DNA from: JANQPA01 sp964628385
Lineage (GTDB): Bacteria > Bacteroidota > Bacteroidia > Chitinophagales > Saprospiraceae
Direction: 5' to 3'
Length of the DNA stretch: 64,000 nt
Assembly: GCA_964628385.1 (NCBI GenBank)
Contig: CAZVOD010000013.1
Coordinates: forward strand, 1-64,000
Shown here in pieces: positions 26,919-36,029 of the stretch. Position numbers and translations under genes: made by a program. Position 1 is the first letter of the stretch, and every line of letters begins with the position of its first letter. The notes beneath the pieces are model-generated. The model was given only the letters and a program-made list of their open reading frames with translations, ran no database searches and was not told the DNA's origin.

Positions 26919-29283
26919 ATTTCAGTAATAAAATCCTCGCTACTGCTCCGTCTGGATTAGCGGTAAAGCCAGTAAACCTTGAGCTGCTAGTGCTAAAAAC
27001 CAGATAGACTCCCGAATCTGCCCGCCGCCCGTTATAGTCGCGACCATCCCAGATAGCCTGCCCGCCCAGGGCTGTCGTTTCAAAAACCAGGCGCCCGCGA
27101 ATGTCAGTAATCTTTACATTGGCATCTCTGGCCAAACCTCGTATTGCAATGGGCCCATCGTATCCTGGTCTTACCGGGTTGGGAAAAACCTGAATCTCCG
27201 CACTATTGACTCTTTGGCCTTCAATAGCTTCTCCCTTGTAGGAAATTACGCCTTTGTTGGTACCGATAAATGCCTCCCCGTTCAGAGGATTGATGGTAAT
27301 ATCAATAATACCATTATCAAACAAAGGGGAATTATCGACCGTAAAATGCGCTATCTGTTCTTCGCCATTCGGTGAGAGGACAAAAACGCCATTTTGAGTA
27401 CCAATCCATTTGCGATTGGCACCATCAACGGCGATAGTCTGCACGTTTTCCGTTTCTAGCAGAAAAGCCCCAAATCCATCTTGTTCGACTATCTTTCTAA
27501 ATCCAACACAAATATTCTCAAATACACTTCCGCCACATTCAAAAATAACCACTCCTTCGTTAGTACCCACCCACACGTCACCATCCAGGTCTACGGTCAC
27601 ACAATTGGTATTGTTGGTCGGTAACTCACTGTTGGAAGTGGTAAATGTTTTACAACGATCATCGGTGGGGTCATCAATTATACCTTCGTCAAATACGATC
27701 ACACCAGCAGCACTTGTATTGACCACCATCCACTTAAAACCACTCTGATCAATAGCAATCTGATGGATTTCTTCTTGCCGACAGGCTGGGGCGAAAGCTC
27801 TCCAGGTGCCATCCGGTTGCAGTACAGATAAAGGGCGTTCGGCAGAATGATTGGTTACCCACAAGTTTTCTTCCTCATCGAAGGCCAGCCCTCCAACCCT
27901 GGTTCTCAATGGATCCCCAATGGCATTGCCCAGAGAAGAATTATTTTCATCAAATTGCACAAAATTTTCCCCATCAAACGCCATCAACCCTTCATAAAAA
28001 GAGCCAGCGTACACCTTACCATTGGAAGGGTGAATGGCTACCGTCATAAAATCCAGTAAATCATCAATACCGTCGTTTTGTAAAGGCCCCTTAAGGGCAT
28101 CTCTGGTATTGCGGTTAAAAATAGTCCACTGCCCGTCAATGAAAGAGGCAAAACCATGGTCGAGGAACCGATTGCTGAATGTCTGATTGACTCCCCCAGC
28201 CGCCAGCCAAAGCTCATTGTTGCGAATGGTAAGCTCACGGCTGTTTTCCGACCACGGAGAATTAAAAATTCTGGAATCACAAAAAGATTCAGAAACGCTG
28301 TTCGTTCTTCGGAATCCTCGAAAATTATCGCCGTACCAGACCCGACCAGTCTCATCTTCAATAGCATAGTTAATTTGTCCAATACAGGCCGGGGAAAGTT
28401 CTCCGCTAATATCTCCGGGAGCAAAAAACAAGCCTTTATCGCCACTGCATCCCCCGGAAATACAGCGCGCACCAACTAACAAATGTACGCCCTCGGCAGA
28501 CATAAAACGAACCTGATGACCTGGCTCATAATAGAACCGCTGGATAGGATTTTGGCTTATTACAAAAATAGTATCGTTGATATCAGCGTATAGCTCGTCA
28601 TTGTATACCACCATACTTCGAGTAGTATAAATACCCGGAAAACCTTCCTCTGCGTCAAGGAATTCCCATTGACCAAAATCCTCTAGATTGAAGTTATTTA
28701 CACTGGCCCGGTATATGCCTTCTGCCGTAGCAGCGTATATAAACCCATTATACCTTGTAACTGCCTCCACTTCTATTCCCATAAAAGTGGTAAAAGCAAA
28801 TTCATTCCGGTTAGTATTAATTTTAGAAACCCCATAACTAGCTGCCAAAAAAGCCGTACTGTCTGTTTCAATAAAAATATCGTTGATCTGCTTTTCTCCA
28901 ATAATATTATCAAAATTCCGGATCTGGTTCATGGTAATTACTCCTGAAGGTTTTACCAAATCAATAACACTGTTGGTATAAACAATGATCAGCACATCAC
29001 TGCCCCGATTGTACCGGATAAGCTGTATACCGGTATTGCTAAGGCCATCCACTTTAGACAGGAATTCTACAGCATCGTCAGCTTTATCGATACCCACTAC
29101 GGACCACTCCGTAGCATAGAAAACCCGATCGTCACTTTGAGTGACCATCCTCCCGGCCTGATAAGGCAAATGGGAGCGCCATTGTCCAATTTTCAGACTG
29201 CCTTGTGCAGAAGTATTTTTCAACCCAAATACCAAAAACAGTACACAGAAAGACAATGTAATACGGTTGAGTACTTTTTCCAT
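26917..29283 (-). CDS. porZ: PorZ-type T9SS component, beta-propeller protein
   Basis: A 788-residue surface protein resembling PorZ, the beta-propeller member of the T9SS attachment complex that in Porphyromonas gingivalis handles A-LPS with PorU. A signal peptide spans about 1-26. Mature N-terminus has the PorZ-like IGQWRSHLPYQAG and SKVDGLSNTGIQLIRYN. Many blades follow, with recurrent W-I-G-T-x-N/Q-G-V and W-V-G-T-N-E-G-V strands in the two-component-regulator propeller style. The C-terminal 95 residues are a sorting domain with FPNPVRPGYDG and an FlgD-like AIWDGRDYNGR...SGVYLV. Length agrees with PorZ (about 770). The alternative is a generic T9SS propeller cargo. Confidence 0.8.
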   Translation of the reverse strand: MEKVLNRITLSFCVLFLVFGLKNTSAQGSLKIGQWRSHLPYQAGRMVTQSDDRVFYATEWSVVGIDKADDAVEFLSKVDGLSNTGIQLIRYNRGSDVLIIVYTNSVIDLVKPSGVITMNQIRNFDNIIGEKQINDIFIETDSTAFLAASYGVSKINTNRNEFAFTTFMGIEVEAVTRYNGFIYAATAEGIYRASVNNFNLEDFGQWEFLDAEEGFPGIYTTRSMVVYNDELYADINDTIFVISQNPIQRFYYEPGHQVRFMSAEGVHLLVGARCISGGCSGDKGLFFAPGDISGELSPACIGQINYAIEDETGRVWYGDNFRGFRRTNSVSESFCDSRIFNSPWSENSRELTIRNNELWLAAGGVNQTFSNRFLDHGFASFIDGQWTIFNRNTRDALKGPLQNDGIDDLLDFMTVAIHPSNGKVYAGSFYEGLMAFDGENFVQFDENNSSLGNAIGDPLRTRVGGLAFDEEENLWVTNHSAERPLSVLQPDGTWRAFAPACRQEEIHQIAIDQSGFKWMVVNTSAAGVIVFDEGIIDDPTDDRCKTFTTSNSELPTNNTNCVTVDLDGDVWVGTNEGVVIFECGGSVFENICVGFRKIVEQDGFGAFLLETENVQTIAVDGANRKWIGTQNGVFVLSPNGEEQIAHFTVDNSPLFDNGIIDITINPLNGEAFIGTNKGVISYKGEAIEGQRVNSAEIQVFPNPVRPGYDGPIAIRGLARDANVKITDIRGRLVFETTALGGQAIWDGRDYNGRRADSGVYLVFSTSSSRFTGFTANPDGAVARILLLK

Positions 29284-29353
29284 AACTTCAATTTAAAATA
29301 ACATTTCAACTTAGGGAGATGCTAGCTGAGCATCCAACATAAGCTCCTACTCG

Positions 29354-29361
29354 CAAAGGTA
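29354..29361 (-). promoter_or_regulatory. Putative -7 box upstream of porZ
   Basis: Minus strand TACCTTTG followed by C matches TAnnTTTG exactly, 71 bases upstream of the porZ start. The -33 position is A/T-rich without a clear TTTG. Confidence 0.42.
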
Positions 29362-29477
29362 TGATGCTTTGCCGGAAAAAATTCGTAAACCAATAGAAAG
29401 GTTGTCTTATGACAGCCCCCCGGCAATTATCAAGCTCATACCGTACATTAGATTCCCATAAATAAGGAAATGGCTGC

Positions 29478-30059
29478 CTAGCTTTTGTACATAGAGCTGC
29501 TTGCCAGATAATCGAAGACAGGATCAGGTACTAAATACCTGACGGAGTACCCTTCTTTAATACACTTTCGAATATACGAAGCAGAAATTTGCATTAGTGG
29601 CACATCAAAACTTTTAACATTAGGATAGAACTCGTACTTGTCCGTCTCGTATCCCGGCCGGTGGTACACATAGATATCATGGTACCTGAGAATAAGCTCA
29701 TAATTTTTCCACTTTTGCAGTGTGGCCAGATTGTCCCCCCCCATAATGAGTGAGAACTGCTTCTCCGGGTATTGCTCCTTGAGATAAGCCAAGGTATCAA
29801 CGGTATAAGAGGGTTGAGGTAATCCAAACTCGATTTTGCTGGCTCTTAGCCTAGGATTCCCCGCGATTGCCAATTCCACAAGATGCAGGCGATCGTAATT
29901 ATTAGCCAGTGATTTTTTCTGCTTAAAAGGGTTTTGTGGAGAAACGACGATCCAGACTTCATTCAGCTCCGTTTGGGTAGCCATAAAATTGGCTATAATT
30001 AAATGCCCAATGTGAATAGGGTTGAAAGATCCAAAAAATAAGCCGATTTTCTTATTCAT
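29478..30059 (-). CDS. nadD: Nicotinate-nucleotide adenylyltransferase
   Basis: Joins nicotinate mononucleotide and ATP to deamido-NAD+, an essential step of NAD synthesis. The 193-residue protein has the nucleotidyltransferase motif GLFFGSFNPIHIGHLIIA with its H-x-G-H, plus PSYTVDTL, MGGDNLATLQKWKNYE and the C-terminal I-S-A-S-x-I-R equivalent of ISSTxIR. Length is standard. It lies 68 bases downstream of a small lipoprotein gene and dnaN, all on the minus strand, which may be one transcription unit. Confidence 0.95.
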   Translation of the reverse strand: MNKKIGLFFGSFNPIHIGHLIIANFMATQTELNEVWIVVSPQNPFKQKKSLANNYDRLHLVELAIAGNPRLRASKIEFGLPQPSYTVDTLAYLKEQYPEKQFSLIMGGDNLATLQKWKNYELILRYHDIYVYHRPGYETDKYEFYPNVKSFDVPLMQISASYIRKCIKEGYSVRYLVPDPVFDYLASSSMYKS

Positions 30060-30127
30060 ACCAGCATTTGCAATTTGATAATTTGATCGCTTGTTTTTTG
30101 ATCAGGCAGACAGGCGCCCGGAAGTGG

Positions 30128-30565
30128 TCAAAAGCTATTTTCGGGGGCATCTACTTTCCATGTGCTATCAGCCCGAATCAACTGATATTCCGCCTTATAC
30201 TCACCATCTTGATCTTCCAGGAGGCAGAAACAAAGGGTAGTATCTTTTTGCTGGTTACACAATATCCTTTTGAAAGTTGTTTGTAAAATTGTAGAATCCA
30301 GGACTTCCTGCTCTGCATTGGCGTAGATGAATTGGGCCAGCGTATCCAGCCAGGCTTTCCCGCTTTCAGTACTCAGTCTTTTTGCTGCTTCAAACCGATT
30401 ACTGTCTACATAAGATTGATAGAGCTTCACAATAGCTTCCGGTTCGGTAGGGAGTGCCTCGGTATTTGATGTAGTGGTTAGCTCTTTTCCTTCTTTTGAA
30501 TCCTGTACACAAGCCGAAAGAAAAGATAGGCCCATCAGCAAGAACAGGAAAAGCAGTTGTCTCAT
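30128..30565 (-). CDS. Small hypothetical lipoprotein (DUF4878-like)
   Basis: A 145-residue lipoprotein: a hydrophobic signal ends in the lipobox LSAC, with the acylated Cys at about residue 19. The mature part contains EAIVKLYQSYVDSNRFEAAKRL, which together with the end STWKVDAP recalls NTF2-like DUF4878 lipoproteins; similarity is weak. It sits 44 bases downstream of dnaN and 68 upstream of nadD. Function is unknown. Confidence 0.65.
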   Translation of the reverse strand: MRQLLFLFLLMGLSFLSACVQDSKEGKELTTTSNTEALPTEPEAIVKLYQSYVDSNRFEAAKRLSTESGKAWLDTLAQFIYANAEQEVLDSTILQTTFKRILCNQQKDTTLCFCLLEDQDGEYKAEYQLIRADSTWKVDAPENSF

Positions 30566-30609
30566 AAATAAATTGTATTTAGTTGTCGGATCAGCAGCCC
30601 ATAGTTGAT

Positions 30610-31725
30610 CTAGTTGCTAAGCATTACAGGCATTACCAGCATAAGTATTTCCTCATCCTCTTTCTCATCCGTAGGCAGCAAAATACCAGCGCGAGTTGGC
30701 GAGGATAATTCCATTTTCACCTCATCAGATGATAAAACCCCCAGCATCTCTACCAAAAACTTAGCATTAAAACCAATGGTCAGCGAATCCCCTTCGTAGC
30801 TACACTGTAGTTTTTCGGTAGCTTCGTTGGAGAAATCCAGATCCTGAGCTGAAACAATTAGCTCCTTATCTTTGATATTTAAGACTACCTGATTAGTCGT
30901 TTTATTAGCATATATGGCAATACGCTTTAAAGAGTTTTGAAAATCAACTCTTTGTAGAGACAAGGTATTAGGATTGTCGACGGGAATTACCGCATTGTAA
31001 TCAGGGTACTTGGCGTCGATCAGGCGGCATACCAACTGTGTATGTCCAAAAACGAAGAAAGCATTCGCTTTATTGAAAGACAAATGCAGATCAGCATCGT
31101 CCGACACGGCACTTTTAAGTAAAGTCAACGCTTTCTTAGGTATGATAAAGGAAGTAGCTACTCCGCTACTCAGATTAGTGTAAGTATATTTCACCAATTT
31201 GTGAGCATCCGTGGCAACCATAGTCAGTTTATCAAAATCAACCTGAAAATATACGCCGGTCATTGCTGTACGCAATTCATCTGTACTGGTCGCAAAGAGC
31301 GTTTTGGTAATTCCCTCTGTCAGGGCACTTCCAGGTAACGACACCTTATCTACATCTTCCGGCTCCGGTACGTTCGGGAAATCCCTACCACTTTCGCCGG
31401 CCAGCCTGTATTTTCCATAAGCAGAAGTAATCTGAATACCAAAATTGCTGTCGTCAATATCAAAGGTAATCGGCTGATCTGGCAGCGCTTTTAAGGTCTC
31501 TAAAAGAATTTTTGCCGGAACAGCTACTGAACCCTCCCCTTCAGAGCGTACCTCTAACTCGGTGGTGATGGACGTTTCCAGATCGGTTGCTGCTACTTTG
31601 AGCTTACCAGCACCGATAGTGAAAAGAAAGTCTTCCAAGATTGGTAAAACTGTATTTTGAGAAATAGATCCGGCAGCTATTTGGAGTTGCTTGAGTAAAA
31701 TGGAAGAGGATACACTGAATTTCAT
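30610..31725 (-). CDS. dnaN: DNA polymerase III beta subunit (sliding clamp)
   Basis: Ring-shaped processivity clamp for replication. The 371-residue protein shows the three-domain beta-clamp pattern: MKFSVSSSILLKQLQ, NTVLPILEDFLF, the ATDLETSI strand, RLAGESGRDFPNVPE, TGVYFQVD, MVATDAHKLVKY, and the C-terminal LVMPVMLSN that ends the peptide-binding groove. All typical residues are present. dnaA and recF are not adjacent; instead a lipoprotein gene and nadD follow. The gap upstream carries DnaA-box-like sequences, so expression could be DnaA-linked or an origin may lie there. Confidence 0.97.
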   Translation of the reverse strand: MKFSVSSSILLKQLQIAAGSISQNTVLPILEDFLFTIGAGKLKVAATDLETSITTELEVRSEGEGSVAVPAKILLETLKALPDQPITFDIDDSNFGIQITSAYGKYRLAGESGRDFPNVPEPEDVDKVSLPGSALTEGITKTLFATSTDELRTAMTGVYFQVDFDKLTMVATDAHKLVKYTYTNLSSGVATSFIIPKKALTLLKSAVSDDADLHLSFNKANAFFVFGHTQLVCRLIDAKYPDYNAVIPVDNPNTLSLQRVDFQNSLKRIAIYANKTTNQVVLNIKDKELIVSAQDLDFSNEATEKLQCSYEGDSLTIGFNAKFLVEMLGVLSSDEVKMELSSPTRAGILLPTDEKEDEEILMLVMPVMLSN

Positions 31726-31968
31726 AACTTTATCTTTAATTACCCGTTTTTGCTTGTGGCTGTATATCAGACTTATCTGAAAATTTTAGGTTATGCTATA
31801 AAATACGATGATAATACCGTTATCTCTACAAAACAAACCTGTTTTCATCTTTTGATTAGGGAGAAAATTAATATTCAAAAATAGATTTAAATTTACACTT
31901 TTCCACAGTAATTAATCCACAAAATGTGGATAACTTGAGTAAGAGTAAAGATCAAAAAAAGCGTGCCC
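31726..31968. promoter_or_regulatory. AT-rich gap with three DnaA-box-like sites (possible origin or DnaA-regulated dnaN promoter)
   Basis: Within 35 bases are TTTTCCACA (31899-31907, one mismatch to TTATCCACA), TAATCCACA (31913-31921, one mismatch), and TGTGGATAA (31925-31933, the exact reverse complement of the consensus). About 130 bases of very AT-rich DNA lie on the dnaN side, as in a duplex-unwinding element. On the minus strand TATTTTTG (31876-31883) matches a -7 box for dnaN. Genes on the dnaN side run leftward and those on the other side rightward for several kb. Origin function is inferred, not shown. Confidence 0.5.
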
Positions 31969-33243
31969 ATGCCTGATCGCATACGACAACCGGATTTACA
32001 GAAGATAAAATCCCTTAACTTACCGTTCAGGGAGTATTTTGAGTTATCCAATGGAATCCCTGTTACCTATTTACCTTCTGCGGGCCATGAAGTTGTGAAG
32101 CTGGATATTGTTTTTAGGGCGGGCCGACCGTACGAGACAAAGCAGTTGACCTCGCGCACAACTAATATCATACTGAAGGAAGCTTCGCGGCAATACAGCA
32201 GCGCCGAAGTGGCTGAGCATCTTGATTTTTATGGTTGCTCTTTGGGGGCGCCCTATCATATTGATGCTTCCATGCTTACGTTGTACTCACCAAGCCGACA
32301 ATTGTCTAATGTTTTGCCTATAGTAGCGGATTTACTTGCTGCCCCTTCTTTTCCGGAGCAGGAGCTGCATACCTTTATCAATAGTAATAGTCAGCGATTG
32401 AATGTAGAATTATCAAAAAATGATACTGTTGCATACCGGGCGATCACTGAATCGATTTTTGGCTCACAGCATCCCTACGGCTATAACAGCAGTCCTGAGG
32501 CTTACCATCAAGTCAGGAGAGAAGACCTCCTGAGCCATTATCGAAGGTGCTATAATTCGAATAATGCTTTTATTTTTTTGAGTGGTCATCTTGACGATAC
32601 GACGCTTAAGAAGCTGGATACCATACTGAGTGCAAGCATTTTATCTGGTTCAAAAAACCAGCCTAATATTCCAAATGTTGAAACAAAACCTCAAAATTTG
32701 AGTATTGAAAAACGAGATAGTATTCAAACAGCCATAAGAATTGGCAGGCGATTATTCAACAGGCATCATCAGGACTATCCTAGTATGTATTTGTTAAACA
32801 TGATACTTGGCGGTTATTTTGGCTCCAGGCTTATGTCCAACTTGAGGGAAGAGCAAGGATATACTTACAACGTCTATTCGTCTCTTGATACGATGTGCTA
32901 CGACGGTGGCTTTTACATTGCCACAGAAGTCAGTAATGATAAAGTGGAAGAAACCCTTGCGGAGATATACAAAGAAATAGAAATACTCCAGGAAGAGCTC
33001 ATTCCTACTGAAGAACTGGAAATGGTAGTCAATTATACTATGGGATATTTATTAACTTTGATAGATGGCACATTTAATGCATCTGAATTGATCAAATCTA
33101 TGCAAATAGAAGGCTTACCTGCCGATTTCTTTAACACGATGGTTGAAAGGATACAGCACACGACGCCTAATGATATCAGAGAACTGTCACAAAAACATCT
33201 TAGCCGCGACCAATTGTGGCAGGTCATTGTAGGGACAGTTTGA
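31969..33243 (+). CDS. M16 peptidase-family protein lacking the zinc motif
   Basis: A 424-residue insulinase/M16-fold protein. N- and C-terminal M16 halves are recognisable: FELSNGIPVTYLPS, KLDIVFRAGRPYET, SSAEVAEHLDFYG, then VRREDLLSHYRRCYNSNNAFIFLSG and the second-half signature FGSRLMSNLREEQGYTYNVYSS. The region that normally holds the catalytic H-x-x-E-H reads T-N-I-I-L-K-E-A, so the zinc ligands are missing. Such inactive subunits normally pair with an active M16 partner, often encoded next door; none is here. The ATG at 31969 is chosen; a GTG two codons upstream is equally possible. Confidence 0.85.
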   Translation: MPDRIRQPDLQKIKSLNLPFREYFELSNGIPVTYLPSAGHEVVKLDIVFRAGRPYETKQLTSRTTNIILKEASRQYSSAEVAEHLDFYGCSLGAPYHIDASMLTLYSPSRQLSNVLPIVADLLAAPSFPEQELHTFINSNSQRLNVELSKNDTVAYRAITESIFGSQHPYGYNSSPEAYHQVRREDLLSHYRRCYNSNNAFIFLSGHLDDTTLKKLDTILSASILSGSKNQPNIPNVETKPQNLSIEKRDSIQTAIRIGRRLFNRHHQDYPSMYLLNMILGGYFGSRLMSNLREEQGYTYNVYSSLDTMCYDGGFYIATEVSNDKVEETLAEIYKEIEILQEELIPTEELEMVVNYTMGYLLTLIDGTFNASELIKSMQIEGLPADFFNTMVERIQHTTPNDIRELSQKHLSRDQLWQVIVGTV

Positions 33244-33503
33244 TGAGCTTTTAGGTAGGTAGAACGCTACCAATAAGGAGAACCGCTTTGTTATTTACAC
33301 AGCTTGAAGGACTTTTGCGTGATTCTGCGAAAAATTGCTTTTATTTACGCCAAAGTCAAAAAAAGATACCAAACAACTGAATAAAGTTTAGTATTTTTCA
33401 AGGTCGTAGAAAATCAAGCCTACTACAAGAAGCTATCACAGGTAATTGTATTTAACTAATCATGGGGACAAAAAGGATATTATTAATCCCTTAAACAAAA
33501 TGA

Positions 33504-34535
33504 ATGAGACTGTTTAATTTTTTTAAGCAAGAACTAGCCATAGACCTTGGCACTGCTAATACGTTGATCATTCAGGATGGAAAAGTAGTTGTTGACGAGC
33601 CCTCCATCGTAGCTATTGATAGAAGAACGGGAGAAACGATCGCTGTGGGAAGGAAAGCGATGTTGATGCATGAAAAGACACACGAGGACATCAAAACCAT
33701 CAGGCCTTTAAAAGACGGGGTTATTGCGGATTTCCAGGCTGCTGAAAGTATGATTGAGAGCTTCATCAATATGATTGGCCCCACTCGCCGTTTATTTTCC
33801 TACATGAAGATGGTTATCTGTATCCCTTCCGGTATTACAGAAGTAGAAAAGAGAGCTGTATTTGACTCTGCTGATCATGTTGACTCCAAGGAGACTTATC
33901 TGATCCACGAGCCAATGGCAGCCGCCCTGGGTATTGGAATCGATGTGGAAGAACCGGTAGGAAACATGATTATTGATATTGGAGGAGGTACCACCGAGAT
34001 TGCGGTAATCGCACTGTCTGGTATCGTCTGTGACCAATCCATCAGAATTGCAGGTGATGAATTCACCAATGATATTATGGGCTACATGAAACGTCAGCAC
34101 AATATCCTTATCGGTGAGCGTACTGCTGAACAATTGAAAATACATGTCGGCTCTGCTTTGGATCATCTGGATGAAGACCCTGAAGACTTTGCCGTCAATG
34201 GTAGAGACTTGATGACAGGTATCCCTAAACAGATAAAAGTCAATTACCGGGAAATTGCCCATTCCATTGATAAATCCATTTCGAAAATTGAAGATGCCGT
34301 ATTGAAGGCGCTGGAAGCTACACCACCTGAGTTGGCGTCCGATATTTATCGAACCGGATTATACCTCACCGGAGGTGGCGCTTTACTTAGAGGGCTTGAC
34401 AAGAGAATAGCGCAGCGAACCAAGCTGCCCATACACATTGCCGATGATCCACTAAGGGCAGTTGTCCGGGGCACTGGTATAGCACTAAAAAACTCAGACA
34501 GATATACCTTCCTTATTGACCGGAAGAGTGTTTAG
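33504..34535 (+). CDS. mreB: Rod shape-determining protein MreB
   Basis: Actin-like ATPase that forms membrane filaments and organises the elongasome. The 343-residue protein has the N-terminal amphipathic segment FNFFKQELAIDLGTANTLI with the phosphate-1 loop, phosphate-2 IDIGGGTTEIAVI, and the adenosine-binding LTGGGALLRGLD. Length is standard. It heads the mreBCD-mrdA cluster; a strong hairpin (34547-34585) in the mreB-mreC gap probably reduces read-through, so MreB is made in excess. The cell is predicted to be rod-shaped or filamentous. Confidence 0.97.
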   Translation: MRLFNFFKQELAIDLGTANTLIIQDGKVVVDEPSIVAIDRRTGETIAVGRKAMLMHEKTHEDIKTIRPLKDGVIADFQAAESMIESFINMIGPTRRLFSYMKMVICIPSGITEVEKRAVFDSADHVDSKETYLIHEPMAAALGIGIDVEEPVGNMIIDIGGGTTEIAVIALSGIVCDQSIRIAGDEFTNDIMGYMKRQHNILIGERTAEQLKIHVGSALDHLDEDPEDFAVNGRDLMTGIPKQIKVNYREIAHSIDKSISKIEDAVLKALEATPPELASDIYRTGLYLTGGGALLRGLDKRIAQRTKLPIHIADDPLRAVVRGTGIALKNSDRYTFLIDRKSV

Positions 34536-34546
34536 AATAATAAAGG

Positions 34547-34585
34547 AAAACCAGGGTAGAGGGTTGACCTCTCGACCCTGGTTTT
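34547..34585 (+). terminator. Strong hairpin between mreB and mreC (attenuator-like)
   Basis: Outer arms AAAACCAGGGT (34547-34557) and ACCCTGGTTTT (34575-34585) pair perfectly over 11 bp, and an inner AGAGG/CCTCT stem extends the helix. The T-run is short (TTTT). Placed inside an operon, it likely acts as a partial terminator lowering mreC-mreD-mrdA relative to mreB. Confidence 0.7.
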
Positions 34586-34643
34586 GCAGTATTTGTCTGA
34601 CTGATCAGATGGACATTACCCGAATATAGAGAGCACTAGCTTT

Positions 34644-35471
34644 ATGCGCAGGTTATTTGAATTAATCATAAAGTACCGCAACTTTCTTACTTTCCTCTTC
34701 CTTGAAGGGATAAGTATATTTTTTATCGTTCAGTATAACCTGGAGCAGCGCCAGATCCTATTTAGCTCGGCTAGTCTCTATTCCGGTAAGCTCTATAATG
34801 TTTATGCAGGGCTCAATGATTATCTAGATTTACGGCAAGACAATGAAAGACTTCTCGAGGAGAATCGCCTTCTACGCGAGCGTCTCCAGATAGAGCTTGG
34901 CACTGATGTCCTCCAAATTGATACCTTCTACAATGATACCATGAGCCCGGAGTACAGTTTTATTGCGGCCAAGATCATCAAAAATTCCATTGCCAGCCGT
35001 GATAACATGATTGCACTCAACAAAGGTCGCAAACATGGCGTGCGTGAAAGAATGGGAATAGTGGGTCAAAAAGGAATAGTGGGAATCGTAGTGGGCGTTT
35101 CTGAGAACTATTCATTAGGCATGTCGATTTTACATCGTCAGGCAAGAATATCGGCCAGCCTGAAGAGCAATGACTACTTTGGTTCTTTGGTCTGGAAAGA
35201 CGAAAACGAACCTACCATAATGAACCTGGAAGATATCCCCAAGCACGCCAAAATAGAAGTAGGGGATACGGTACAAACCAGTGGTTATTCAGCTATTTTT
35301 CCTCCGGGCATTACTATTGGTACGGTTCTTCAGGATAGTATGCTACCGGGCAACAACTTTTTCAATATCAAAGTCAAACTACTTAACGATATTAGCAACG
35401 CGCAGTATGTTTATGTAGTCGACTATATTGCCAAATACAAGCTCGACGAGCTGGAATCGAAAAAATATTAA
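34644..35471 (+). CDS. mreC: Rod shape-determining protein MreC
   Basis: Bitopic periplasmic scaffold that activates PBP2. The 275-residue protein has one N-terminal transmembrane helix (about 12-30), a coiled-coil segment (about 55-80, QDNERLLEENRLLRERLQ), and the beta-barrel core with AIDDN-like ASRDNMIALNKGRKHGV, GVVGVS-like GIVGIVVGVSENYS and the C-terminal GDTVQTSGYSAIFPPGITIGTV. Its stop TAA shares its last base with the mreD ATG, so translation is coupled. Length is normal. Confidence 0.94.
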   Translation: MRRLFELIIKYRNFLTFLFLEGISIFFIVQYNLEQRQILFSSASLYSGKLYNVYAGLNDYLDLRQDNERLLEENRLLRERLQIELGTDVLQIDTFYNDTMSPEYSFIAAKIIKNSIASRDNMIALNKGRKHGVRERMGIVGQKGIVGIVVGVSENYSLGMSILHRQARISASLKSNDYFGSLVWKDENEPTIMNLEDIPKHAKIEVGDTVQTSGYSAIFPPGITIGTVLQDSMLPGNNFFNIKVKLLNDISNAQYVYVVDYIAKYKLDELESKKY

Positions 35472-35992
35472 TGAGTAAGGATTTTTTCACAAACGCTTTT
35501 CGCTTTGTAATTCTGTGTTTGTTTCAAATCTTGGTCTTGCAGGAAATTTCGCTGTCATTTCCCGGGATTCCTTATATTAATATTATAGTCTATCCGCTTT
35601 TTATTTTATTGTTACCATTTACCATCACCCCCATAGTACTGACCATTCTGGGTTTTGTTACCGGGATTACTATTGATATTTTTTACGATTCGATGGGTAT
35701 TCACGCAAGTATTTGTCTGGTCATTGCCTACTTCCGGCCCTCTTTGATACGCCGCCTTGAGCCCAAAGGCGGATATGTGGCCAACTCCACTCCGACTCCC
35801 AATAAAATGGGCTGGCCATGGTTCTTACAGTATTCAGGAATATTAATGACAATTCACCTATTCCTCTATTTTTCGGTCAAGGCCTTCACTTTTGTCTTTA
35901 TTGTGAGCATCTTATTAAAAACGATTACGGCCCTTGTCCTGTCAATGATTTTCATTATATTACTAGTAGCAATTTTTAACCCCTCCAGCTGA
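35471..35992 (+). CDS. mreD: Rod shape-determining protein MreD
   Basis: A 173-residue polytopic membrane protein with about five helices, the expected size and position for MreD, which links MreC and the PBP2/RodA machinery. Sequence motifs are weak in this family; position directly after mreC (overlapping by one base) and before mrdA makes the call secure. PFTITPIVLTILGFVTGITIDIFYDS recalls the family's G-x-x-x-D-x-x-Y/F core. Confidence 0.87.
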   Translation: MSKDFFTNAFRFVILCLFQILVLQEISLSFPGIPYINIIVYPLFILLLPFTITPIVLTILGFVTGITIDIFYDSMGIHASICLVIAYFRPSLIRRLEPKGGYVANSTPTPNKMGWPWFLQYSGILMTIHLFLYFSVKAFTFVFIVSILLKTITALVLSMIFIILLVAIFNPSS

Positions 35993-36029
35993 TTTTAGTA
36001 TTTAACTGGGTAAGGAAAAATAAACTAAC

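Noticed and set aside
28044..28475. 143-codon frame in an alternative minus-strand frame within porZ
   Set aside because: Overlaps the porZ coding frame on the same strand; composition not protein-like for export or function.
33792..34262. 156-codon frame opposite mreB
   Set aside because: Shadow of the highly conserved mreB gene.
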